From the NCBI GenBank assembly GCA_903873185.1, contig CAIQNN010000056.1, positions 1 to 64,000 on the forward strand: 64,000 nucleotides of DNA, given 5' to 3'. Shown here piece after piece: positions 57,370 through 64,000 of this stretch. The notes beneath the pieces are model-generated. The model was not told where the DNA came from. It ran no database searches and saw only the letters and a program-made list of their open reading frames with translations. The translations under genes and the position numbers were made by a program. This DNA is from an uncultured Actinomycetes bacterium (GTDB taxonomy: Bacteria; Actinomycetota; Actinomycetes; Nanopelagicales; Nanopelagicaceae). How positions within the stretch are numbered: the stretch's first letter is position 1; every line of letters starts with the position of its first letter.

Positions 57370-57930
57370 CTAGCGGGAGTGAAATTTTCGCCAATCAATT
57401 TTGGTAATCAAATAGATGCCAAAAATTGCCGCAATTTGCAGGGCAATTCCTGCTGGCGATTTCAAACTTGATGTGAATATTTCTCCTAAATTGTTGTCGG
57501 CTAATTTCGCGGCGCCCGCGATATATATCGAGTAACTGACAATCCGACCCATAAAGAAGGCGATGGTCAACGCAAACAACGGGGTATTTATCAGTCCGGC
57601 TGCTTCAAATAATTGGGCTGAAGGTAGCGGTGAAAGAGCAAAGAGTCCAATACCCAAAAAGGCAGATTTTTTATTCTTTGAAAGTAGTTCGCCAGCGGCT
57701 TCCAGATTTGCTCTTGCCTTCGATGGAATTTTATTTCGAAATTTTCTAGTTACCAGTGCCAGACAATAGCGACCGGCGCCAGCAGATATTGCGCCCAGTA
57801 AAACAAGTGGAACGGAAGCTAAATTGGAGTTAATCCTAAATAGCACGAGCACCGCCCAAGTAGGCGGCGCGAAGGCCGGCATCAGATTGATGCCAAAAAC
57901 TACTGCTACCACGAGCAGGTAATGGCTCAT
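57370..57930 (-). CDS. Small VTT/DedA-like membrane protein
   Basis: A 186-aa integral membrane protein with about five hydrophobic helices. The order of a Gly-rich segment (LLGAISAGAGRYCLALVTR) and a later FALSPLPSAQLFEAAGL followed by FFMGRI resembles the VTT domain of DedA-type lipid-handling proteins, but the match is distant. Function not assigned. TAACCT six bases before the ATG indicates leaderless expression. Confidence 0.72.
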   Translation of the reverse strand: MSHYLLVVAVVFGINLMPAFAPPTWAVLVLFRINSNLASVPLVLLGAISAGAGRYCLALVTRKFRNKIPSKARANLEAAGELLSKNKKSAFLGIGLFALSPLPSAQLFEAAGLINTPLFALTIAFFMGRIVSYSIYIAGAAKLADNNLGEIFTSSLKSPAGIALQIAAIFGIYLITKIDWRKFHSR

Positions 57931-57936
57931 GGGAAC

Positions 57937-57942
57937 AGGTTA
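57937..57942 (-). promoter_or_regulatory. Putative -10 element of the VTT-like gene
   Basis: TAACCT on the minus strand, six bases before the ATG at 57930; same hexamer and spacing as for radA. Confidence 0.45.
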
Positions 57943-57946
57943 GTAC

Positions 57947-58639
57947 CTATGCAGCGCTGGCAGAGAGGCGGTAGCCCACACTTCGAACGGCTGAGATCAC
58001 ATTAGGGCCACCGGCTGTGCGAATTTTGATGCGCAATCTTGAGGCATGAGTATCAAGCAAGTGATCGCTGCCGAAATATTGTGATCCACCAATGGCTTCA
58101 ATGATTTGCTCGCGAGTAAAGACGCGCTTTGGTTGCTCCATCAATAGACGCAAGAAATCGAATTCAGTGCGAGTCAGCGAAACGCTACCTTCGCCAATCG
58201 CGAGTTCGCGGGATTCTAAATTCAATTCGAGCGGTCCGAAAGTTAGTCGTTCTCGGCTCTCTTTCATGGCTGGATTGATGTGTCGAAGTTGGGCGGTGAC
58301 GCGCAACGCCAAAATTCGAGCCGATACTGGTTTTGTGATGTAATCATCGGCACCTGCTGCCAAGCACATTGCTTCATCGACCTCTTCGCTACGCACCGTC
58401 AGCATGATGATTGGCACATTAGAGACCTTACGAATCTCGCGACAGACCTCAAAGCCATCGGGCTGACCCATAGTTAAGTCAAGAATTACAACCGCAGGTT
58501 TGATATCTTCGAAGACTTCGAGAGCAGATTTGCCATCGAAAGCTTCGGCTACTTGGAAGCCTTCCTGTTCCAGACTTGCTCGAACAAATTGGCGGATATC
58601 TTCGTTGTCATCGACAATTAGGATCATGGCACTTTGCAT
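57947..58639 (-). CDS. OmpR-family response regulator
   Basis: A 230-aa regulator with a receiver domain (acidic DDNED at 10-14, phosphoacceptor Asp54 in ILDLTMG, conserved Thr and Lys in LTVRS and ITKPVS) and a winged-helix DNA-binding domain (about 130-225, LTRTEFDFLRLLME and SVGYRLS). The ATG follows the kinase stop directly, with GGAGAGAGG upstream. Likely the output of the kinase encoded just upstream; targets unknown. Confidence 0.95.
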   Translation of the reverse strand: MQSAMILIVDDNEDIRQFVRASLEQEGFQVAEAFDGKSALEVFEDIKPAVVILDLTMGQPDGFEVCREIRKVSNVPIIMLTVRSEEVDEAMCLAAGADDYITKPVSARILALRVTAQLRHINPAMKESRERLTFGPLELNLESRELAIGEGSVSLTRTEFDFLRLLMEQPKRVFTREQIIEAIGGSQYFGSDHLLDTHASRLRIKIRTAGGPNVISAVRSVGYRLSASAA

Positions 58640-60973
58640 TTAATTGGTCCTCTCTCCGTGAATATGGACTAAACACACTTTCAACTGCGTCATTACTTCA
58701 TCTTTCTTGCTTTTTATCTCTTCCACCTCGGCTTCGGGGTACTTCCTTAGCCAATGTGAAAAATCTCGGAGCGATTCGCCCTCTTTTTCGAAGGAATACA
58801 TTCCTATTGCGCCAGCCATTTCGTGGGCTATGTTGTAAAGGGTTTCATTGGTAGCGCCATCAATAGCTGCAATAGCTCGAGTCAAAACGCCTTCACGGCG
58901 CTGAGCGACGAGGGCATCAACCCGCCCCATCATTGTTGGAATTTCAACCATAATCGTCGTTCCCTTTCCTAACGTGGATTCAATGTTGAGCTTGCCGCCG
59001 TGAAGTCCGACTATTCGATCGACAATGGCCAGGCCAAGTCCGGTTCCAGGTATTTGAGCAGCCACAGCATTTCGCCCGCGGAAAAAGCGTGTGAATAGGC
59101 TCGCCAGATCTTCTGCCGGAATACCGATTCCGTGGTCGGAAACTTTGACACGCACCATTTCGACCTGATGAGAATTGATCGTTCGATCTAGTTCAACGCT
59201 GATTTCAGAATCGGAGTGACTGAATTTAATGGCATTAGAAATTAAATTTATAAAGACTTGGGAAAGTTGTCCGGCATCTCCGACCACCAGGTATTTGCCC
59301 TCGTCCGGCACTGATCGGTAACTAATACTTATTTTCTTTGTCTGGGCAGTTGGCTCAAGAACAAAGATGCTGTTCTCTAGGATTTTATTGAGATCGATCT
59401 CTTGTGAAATCTTAACTTCCTCGCGAGCGTCCAACCTGGAGAGTGAGAGCATGCTTTCAACCAAATCCAAAAGCGCAAGCGCATTGCGATCCAATGTTTC
59501 AAGGAATTTGGCTGCCTGATCATTTACCGCGTCGCGAGGTAGATCTCGAAGTAAATCGATATAGCCAATAATTGATGTGAGCGGCGTTCGCAGTTCGTGA
59601 TTAACAGTGGAGATGAAGTCATTCTTCGCGGTATTTAGCGCTTCTAGTTCGGCAACAACTCTCTGGGTTGCAAGTAACTCGCTCTCAATGATGCTGTAAG
59701 CCAGGTGAGCGCTAAGGAATTGGAGCGTCTGCCTGGAATACTCATCAAATTCGATTGAGGGATCAGAGGATGCGGCCATCACGTAGCCGAAGGCATTCGA
59801 CCCCTCGCCGATTGGAAGCAGCAGAAGTTCATTGAAGTTGTTTTCCGCCATAATTGCAGGAAATTGGTTAGCAATGCGTTGCTGATTTGTATCCATTCCC
59901 GCGATTAAATCGCTGGAGTGTAGGTAAAGCAGCGAGGATTGTTGCCAAAGCGTTCCAATAGTTTCCCGTAATAAATCTGCTGAAATGGAGAGGCCTTCTA
60001 GTTCTTGGCGACGATTCGGGTTTAGCCAAGTAGCTTCGAGCATTGAAGTTCGATCATTAGGAAAGGTAGCGACCGTCACGAAATCCAACTTGAACACTTC
60101 GCCAATTCGCAAGCAAAAGTTCTCCGCCATCTCTTGGTGTGAAGCGAGCTCTCGAATCGAGATGGAAATCGAACGCGCCGCGTAACGCATATTTTCTCGA
60201 CTATCTAGCTCGGCTTTATCGGCAATCCGTTTTTGCTCCAGCGTGAGAGTCAACTCCTCGAGGAGTACCTGCGCATGCTCCAACGTAACGGTGTCGTGAA
60301 TAATTTGAATTCTAGATTTTCGATATTGCCGTAGGAGATCGATTCCAACCCAACCGATCAAGATCCCCGCTAACAAAATTAGGCCATAAAGTAGAAAGAG
60401 ATTTCGTTGTGAAGATGAAGCTCGATTTTTGGCATCTTGATTTAGTTGCAGATCGATGGCTTGTTGATATTGCACAACAACATCTCTAGAACTGGCAATA
60501 AAGTTATCTAAATATGGATGGACTTTGGTGAAAAGATCATGTTGATAGTTCTCGGTAAGAACTCCTACGGGAGCGCTGTCAATTAAAAAGTCGAGAGATT
60601 TTAGCGAGCTTAAATAAGCTGGTGTCGCCCGCTGACCGGTGGTGTAACCATCAGAGTCAATTACATTTAGGCGTTGGGCTAAAAGCGCTCTGGCGATTTG
60701 AACTTCGCGCCGAGGAATTGTGCCGCCCAGCCATTCGCCAACTCGAGCCGCATAAACTAACGACTCCCGCTGCGTAAAAATTAGGGAAGCGGCCGGAGCT
60801 TCGGCTTTACCCAAGACAGTAGCTTCGCGAAAGGCAGTTTTAGAGGAATCAAAAGTTGAGATCGAAAGTGCGATAAGAACAAGCGCGCACCATGCGGCCA
60901 AGGCAAACTGCCCAATGTTTGGACGAAATCGAATTTCCGTGCGATCGGAGTCGACCTTGGGCGGTTTTGGCAT
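58640..60973 (-). CDS. Membrane sensor histidine kinase with GAF and C-terminal HPt-like domain
   Basis: A 777-aa kinase. Helix 1 (about 22-40), an extracytoplasmic sensor region (41-190), helix 2 (191-213), a coiled coil (225-262), a GAF-like domain (about 270-430), HisKA with phosphoacceptor His459 in NHELRTPL, and HATPase_c with N576/N580, DHGIGIP (613-619) and GTGLGLAIV (643-651). Residues 695-777 form an extra helical unit with His717 in IAHEMAGAIGM, which resembles the HPt pattern. No receiver domain is fused. ATG one codon after the lipoprotein stop. Confidence 0.93.
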   Translation of the reverse strand: MPKPPKVDSDRTEIRFRPNIGQFALAAWCALVLIALSISTFDSSKTAFREATVLGKAEAPAASLIFTQRESLVYAARVGEWLGGTIPRREVQIARALLAQRLNVIDSDGYTTGQRATPAYLSSLKSLDFLIDSAPVGVLTENYQHDLFTKVHPYLDNFIASSRDVVVQYQQAIDLQLNQDAKNRASSSQRNLFLLYGLILLAGILIGWVGIDLLRQYRKSRIQIIHDTVTLEHAQVLLEELTLTLEQKRIADKAELDSRENMRYAARSISISIRELASHQEMAENFCLRIGEVFKLDFVTVATFPNDRTSMLEATWLNPNRRQELEGLSISADLLRETIGTLWQQSSLLYLHSSDLIAGMDTNQQRIANQFPAIMAENNFNELLLLPIGEGSNAFGYVMAASSDPSIEFDEYSRQTLQFLSAHLAYSIIESELLATQRVVAELEALNTAKNDFISTVNHELRTPLTSIIGYIDLLRDLPRDAVNDQAAKFLETLDRNALALLDLVESMLSLSRLDAREEVKISQEIDLNKILENSIFVLEPTAQTKKISISYRSVPDEGKYLVVGDAGQLSQVFINLISNAIKFSHSDSEISVELDRTINSHQVEMVRVKVSDHGIGIPAEDLASLFTRFFRGRNAVAAQIPGTGLGLAIVDRIVGLHGGKLNIESTLGKGTTIMVEIPTMMGRVDALVAQRREGVLTRAIAAIDGATNETLYNIAHEMAGAIGMYSFEKEGESLRDFSHWLRKYPEAEVEEIKSKKDEVMTQLKVCLVHIHGERTN

Positions 60974-60975
60974 TG

Positions 60976-61545
60976 TTACTTAACTGAGATCGAACTGAGC
61001 GACCAATTCCATGGGTCTAAGAATTTTGCCCAGGTGCTATCCGATGGAAAGATTATTCTGAGCGGGCCGCCTTGATCGTAAGGAATATCGGTTCCATTGC
61101 GCTTTAGGGCTAAGTAACCTTTGGCGGCTAAAAATGACTGAGCAGTATTTGTGTAGACATAATCATTTAGCGCCTTAGTCCTGACCTTATCGGTGCTGGA
61201 AATTCCGGCAACTGCAAATAATTTTGAAAGTGGAATCACGGTAAAACTCTGTTGCAGTTTTACGAATGGTTCATAGATTGAAATTTCGGTGGTTCCGAAA
61301 GCAATTAACTGCGCCATGGTGTACTTCTTATCAAAACTTCCTTTTGAAATCTCAAGAATGGGATCAGTTGCCGCCGGTGGATCGATTGGCGCTGCGCCGT
61401 ATGGATTAGATGGCGATGCCGAAGGCGATGCGCTCACTGGTGTTGGGCTCGGTGAACTTTGGGCGGTTTTAGCGGTTGAGCCACAACCGGTTAAAACCAA
61501 ACCGGCGACCAGAAAAAGTATTGCGCCACTAATTATTTTCTTCAC
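60976..61545 (-). CDS. Lipoprotein with molybdopterin-binding-like (SUOX/YedY) fold
   Basis: A 189-aa lipoprotein: signal peptide with lipobox LTGC (Cys21), a Ser/Pro/Ala linker (28-60) and a domain whose strand and loop order (LEISKGSFDKKYTMAQLIA, then VIPLSKLFAVAGI, and DQGGPLRIIFPSD) matches oxidoreductase molybdopterin-binding domains. The conserved cofactor-ligating Cys is missing, so it may bind a ligand rather than act as an enzyme. Encoded inside a signalling operon, it may be an accessory sensor. Confidence 0.82.
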   Translation of the reverse strand: MKKIISGAILFLVAGLVLTGCGSTAKTAQSSPSPTPVSASPSASPSNPYGAAPIDPPAATDPILEISKGSFDKKYTMAQLIAFGTTEISIYEPFVKLQQSFTVIPLSKLFAVAGISSTDKVRTKALNDYVYTNTAQSFLAAKGYLALKRNGTDIPYDQGGPLRIIFPSDSTWAKFLDPWNWSLSSISVK

Positions 61546-61548
61546 GAG

Positions 61549-61932
61549 TTACACCGGATCTTTCGTTCGGAGTTCGAGCACCTGATTAACTTTGGCCAAT
61601 AACTCTGCTGGCCGAAAAGGTTTAATTAAATAATCATTCGCACCAGAGTTGAGCGCTGACTCGATATCGCTATTTTGAGAGCGTGCGGTAATCATCAGAA
61701 TTGGAATGCTAGAAATTTCAACTTCTGGGCTGCTTCGGACTTGGGCGACGACTTCATAACCAGATAGTCCAGGCATCATGACGTCTAGGAGGACCAGATC
61801 TGGGCGCGACTGGGCGATAATCTCGAGCGCCATTTGTCCTTCAGAAGCCTCACGAACCTCAAAGCCATTCAAGGTTAAAATGTGAGAAATCAGGTCGCGA
61901 ATGTCTTTGTTGTCATCAACTACCAAAAGCAT
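61549..61932 (-). CDS. Stand-alone receiver-domain response regulator
   Basis: A 127-aa single-domain regulator with VVDDNKD at 4-10, phosphoacceptor Asp50 in LLDVMMPG, Thr in MITARS and Lys in LIKPFRP. No output domain. ATG 61932 is chosen because AAGGCGAG precedes it; an in-frame ATG at 61983 has no ribosome binding site. It is first in a four-gene run with a lipoprotein, kinase and DNA-binding regulator, so it may pass phosphate between His459 and His717 of the kinase. Confidence 0.93.
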   Translation of the reverse strand: MLLVVDDNKDIRDLISHILTLNGFEVREASEGQMALEIIAQSRPDLVLLDVMMPGLSGYEVVAQVRSSPEVEISSIPILMITARSQNSDIESALNSGANDYLIKPFRPAELLAKVNQVLELRTKDPV

Positions 61933-62085
61933 CAAATTCTCGCCTTTCAACGCTGACCTCGCTCTCAATTCGTGAGGTTTCAAGCCTACTTGTTGAAAAG
62001 TGTGATTTAGCAGACTTTATGGCGATTTTAAAACTGTGTACAAATTGCCCACAAAACTTGAGGTAAACGTGAGCCTTTAAGGGGC

Positions 62086-62091
62086 TACCCT
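62086..62091 (+). promoter_or_regulatory. Putative -10 element of the small membrane protein gene
   Basis: TACCCT lies six bases before ATG 62098, with no Shine-Dalgarno between. Leaderless arrangement. Confidence 0.35.
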
Positions 62092-62097
62092 TCTTTC

Positions 62098-62499
62098 ATG
62101 CTCGCATCAGCCTTGGATAGCTTCCGATTGTTCCTACACGTATTTGGCGCCACTATCTGGGTCGGGGGTCAATTCACCCTCGCCGCTTTGGTGCCAATTC
62201 TTCGCCGTCGCGATCCTGAACTCCCACGAATCGCCGCGCGGGCTTTTAACAAGATCGGCTGGTCGGCGTTTGCGCTCTTGATCCTTACCGGAGCTTGGAA
62301 TATGGCCAAGGTGCCAAAAGATGCCAACAACAATTACCACATGGTCCTTGGCATCAAAATGACCGTCGTTCTTCTTTCTGGGGTAGCCGCCTTTGTCCAC
62401 ACTCGTTCAAAGAATGTTAAGTCGATCGCAATTTGGGGCTCGATCAGCGGCGTAATGGCGTTGGCAGCTACCTATATAGGTGTTTTGCTCGCCGGCTGA
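62098..62499 (+). CDS. Small integral membrane protein (CopD-like)
   Basis: A 133-aa protein with four hydrophobic helices. A His in the first helix (RLFLHVFGATIWVGGQF), a basic loop with RRRDPELPRIAARAFNKIGW and a later His in AAFVHTRS resemble the CopD/DUF2269-type family, in which His residues may bind haem or copper. Function not established. Confidence 0.8.
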   Translation: MLASALDSFRLFLHVFGATIWVGGQFTLAALVPILRRRDPELPRIAARAFNKIGWSAFALLILTGAWNMAKVPKDANNNYHMVLGIKMTVVLLSGVAAFVHTRSKNVKSIAIWGSISGVMALAATYIGVLLAG

Positions 62500-62517
62500 T
62501 TAAGTGGCGTTAAAACT

Positions 62518-63726
62518 TTGAACTGTTTGAAGCATGGGTTTAGTCGACTGCTAAAACTATTTACCGATCGGAAAATTTGGGTGCGCCAAATTTCGGTCGC
62601 AGCTCTGGCAGCGGCAACGGCTTGGCAAGTCGGGGATCTCCTGCTTAAGCACGGTGGCCTGGTCGCTGCAATTGTCGCAAGTCTGAGTATCCGAATCTCG
62701 CTGCATAAATCGGTACGCGAAGGTTTTGGTCAGATCGTGGGAACTGCAATTGGCGCTGGCGTTGCGCTCACGAGCGTCTGGCTTTTTCACTTTGGCTTTC
62801 TTGCAGTCGGCGCCACCGTGCTTTTCTGTTCCGTGGTGGCGCGCGCCCTTCACCTGGGCGAGGTCGCCTCGGTAAACGTTCCAGTCACCGCGTTGATTGT
62901 TATAGGTCCGGGGTTGAGCGAGAGCACCGCCTTTAATCGCCTAATCTCAACCTTAATTGGCGCCAGTGTTGCCATCGTCTTTTCCTATTTCTCTCATTCA
63001 AAAACACCAGCGGGGCGAGCGGTGGATCAAATTTCATCGCTGGGCTTGCGTTCGGCAACCTTGCTCGGAGATATGTCAGAAGGGGTGGCAGCGGGCTACG
63101 ACCAAGACACTGCGGGATCGTGGTTAGCAAGAGCTCGGTTACTCATGGAAGAGATCCCTGCCATTCGGGCCCAAGCGCTAGAGGCCAGAAGTTTCGCCAA
63201 ATGGTTTCCAACCGCAGAAGCAGATGAGGCGGAAGAGTTATATATGCGCGGCGTTGCTGTTGAGCACACTGTTGTCCAAGTCCGAACTATTGCTCGCACC
63301 CTTTTTGATTCTGCAGTTGATGGCGGGATATCGCGCGAAACTAAACGTCAGATCGCGCTCGCGCTCTCGATGGCCAGCTATGCAATTACCGCAAAAGCTG
63401 AGCAACTGAAAGAGGATGATCAAAGTTTTGATGACCAGGGGCTAAGCAATGAAATACGAAGTAGTGCAGCAGCGCTTGCGGAAACTTTAATCCAAGAAGC
63501 TGATTCAACCGATCAAGAACAACTTATAAGAAGTATTTCGTTGATCACTAATATCGAACGAATTGCCGATTCCCTCGATGAAAGTTCACCAGCGCTGATG
63601 GATGTAGATACTCCCGCCGAGCCAGCCGGCCAAAAGGTACTGAAAGTTTCACCGCTGGATCAAACTCGTCGGCTCGGTTCAAGAATAAAGCGTCGCCTTC
63701 CTAAATCACTTCGAAAGTATTTTTAA
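62518..63726 (+). CDS. FUSC-like aromatic acid exporter family protein
   Basis: A 402-aa protein with an N-terminal membrane domain of about five to six helices (25-155, including GGLVAAIVASLSIRISLHKS and the REGFGQIVGTAIGAGVAL segment typical of FUSC/ArAE proteins) and a soluble helical C-terminal half with acidic stretches. Such proteins are suggested to export aromatic acids or handle cell-envelope stress. TTG start without a convincing ribosome binding site; no better start is available upstream. Ends with a basic tail. Confidence 0.82.
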   Translation: MNCLKHGFSRLLKLFTDRKIWVRQISVAALAAATAWQVGDLLLKHGGLVAAIVASLSIRISLHKSVREGFGQIVGTAIGAGVALTSVWLFHFGFLAVGATVLFCSVVARALHLGEVASVNVPVTALIVIGPGLSESTAFNRLISTLIGASVAIVFSYFSHSKTPAGRAVDQISSLGLRSATLLGDMSEGVAAGYDQDTAGSWLARARLLMEEIPAIRAQALEARSFAKWFPTAEADEAEELYMRGVAVEHTVVQVRTIARTLFDSAVDGGISRETKRQIALALSMASYAITAKAEQLKEDDQSFDDQGLSNEIRSSAAALAETLIQEADSTDQEQLIRSISLITNIERIADSLDESSPALMDVDTPAEPAGQKVLKVSPLDQTRRLGSRIKRRLPKSLRKYF

Positions 63727-64000
63727 CTTCACTTCAACTTTAATCCGATCTGCTTCTGGCTCCATAACGCCAACACTTGGCTTGTGACCGATTGAAGGGT
63801 CGCGCGTGAAGTTGAATCCATTTGTGTTACCGAGCAAGATGGCAAGAGATCGCAAGGCCATAGCGTGATTGCTGCGTTGAATACTGCAGACCCTGATGGC
63901 GTGGTAAACCAAATCGATTGTCCCAACGGAATGCGGGGAGTTGGTTTACCGCCAAGATTTAGAGAAAGTGTTGGAGTAGCTCTTAACTTCATCATTCCTT
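63727..64000. other. Unresolved right-end stretch, possible gene remnant or partial gene
   Basis: No reading frame here is convincing. On the plus strand one frame is open from about 63797 to the edge (VTEQDGKRSQGHSV, then NQIDCPNGMRGVG) but has no good start; a stop interrupts it upstream. On the minus strand two frames compete: 63995-63729 and 63912-63706, the latter ending MEPEADRIKVEVKLK, which looks protein-like but overlaps the previous gene by 21 bases. A frameshifted remnant or the 3' end of a gene beyond the window are both possible. Confidence 0.3.

Noticed and set aside
1-64000. CRISPR arrays, insertion sequences, prophage genes or integrases
   Set aside because: I saw no regularly spaced direct repeats, no transposase or integrase motifs and no terminal inverted repeats. 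The tRNA-Tyr has no integrase gene or visible att duplication next to it.

Overview
The window looks like part of an actinobacterial chromosome with moderate GC. The clues are an actinobacterial-type XPB helicase with its helicase-associated partner, a 32-codon bS22-like ribosomal protein gene next to proC, a complete menaquinone pathway beside a 14-gene complex I operon, and ferredoxin-dependent KorAB. Very tight packing, moderate GC and many apparently leaderless genes would fit a streamlined freshwater lineage such as Nanopelagicales (acI). That placement is an inference and no marker gene here proves it.

Layout. (1) 1-638: start of radA, leaving the window to the left. (2) 792-8840: a sugar operon with a binding protein, a double ATPase, a permease, an SMP-30 lactonase, a FadR-type GntR regulator, a mutarotase-like protein and two SDR dehydrogenases. 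A perfect FadR-class operator sits over the expected transcription start. (3) 8886-14705: housekeeping and envelope genes, namely a Cys-rich protein, proC, a secreted beta-propeller protein, bS22, a secreted metalloprotease and a glutaredoxin-like protein. (4) 14696-21065: XPB helicase, M20 peptidase, helicase-associated protein, HAD phosphatase and histidine phosphatase. (5) 21062-24691: System II cytochrome c maturation (TlpA-like, CcdA, ResB, CcsB). (6) 24984-33021: menaquinone synthesis (menA, E, B, C, D, F, G) with bioY inserted. (7) 33047-49047: nuoA-N followed by a long-chain polyprenyl diphosphate synthase. (8) 49006-52467: rarD-like transporter, yajQ, tRNA-Tyr, a second propeller protein and an EEP-family hydrolase. 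(9) 52484-55307: korB and korA. (10) 55421-63726: a zinc-ribbon membrane protein, a secreted S53 peptidase without a propeptide domain, a VTT-like membrane protein, a four-gene signalling cluster, a small membrane protein and a FUSC-like protein. (11) 63727-64000: unresolved.

How it fits together. Much of the window builds an aerobic respiratory chain. Polyprenyl diphosphate synthase and the men genes make menaquinone, complex I reduces it, and the Ccs/Res proteins mature the c-type cytochromes that oxidise it. KorAB supplies reduced ferredoxin from 2-oxoacids. The sugar operon probably imports a free sugar and oxidises it through a lactone; a dehydratase and aldolase would have to lie elsewhere.

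The most unusual parts are the signalling cluster at 57947-61932, which looks like a phosphorelay split over three proteins, the leaderless -10 motif repeated before many genes, and the self-contained operator of the sugar operon.
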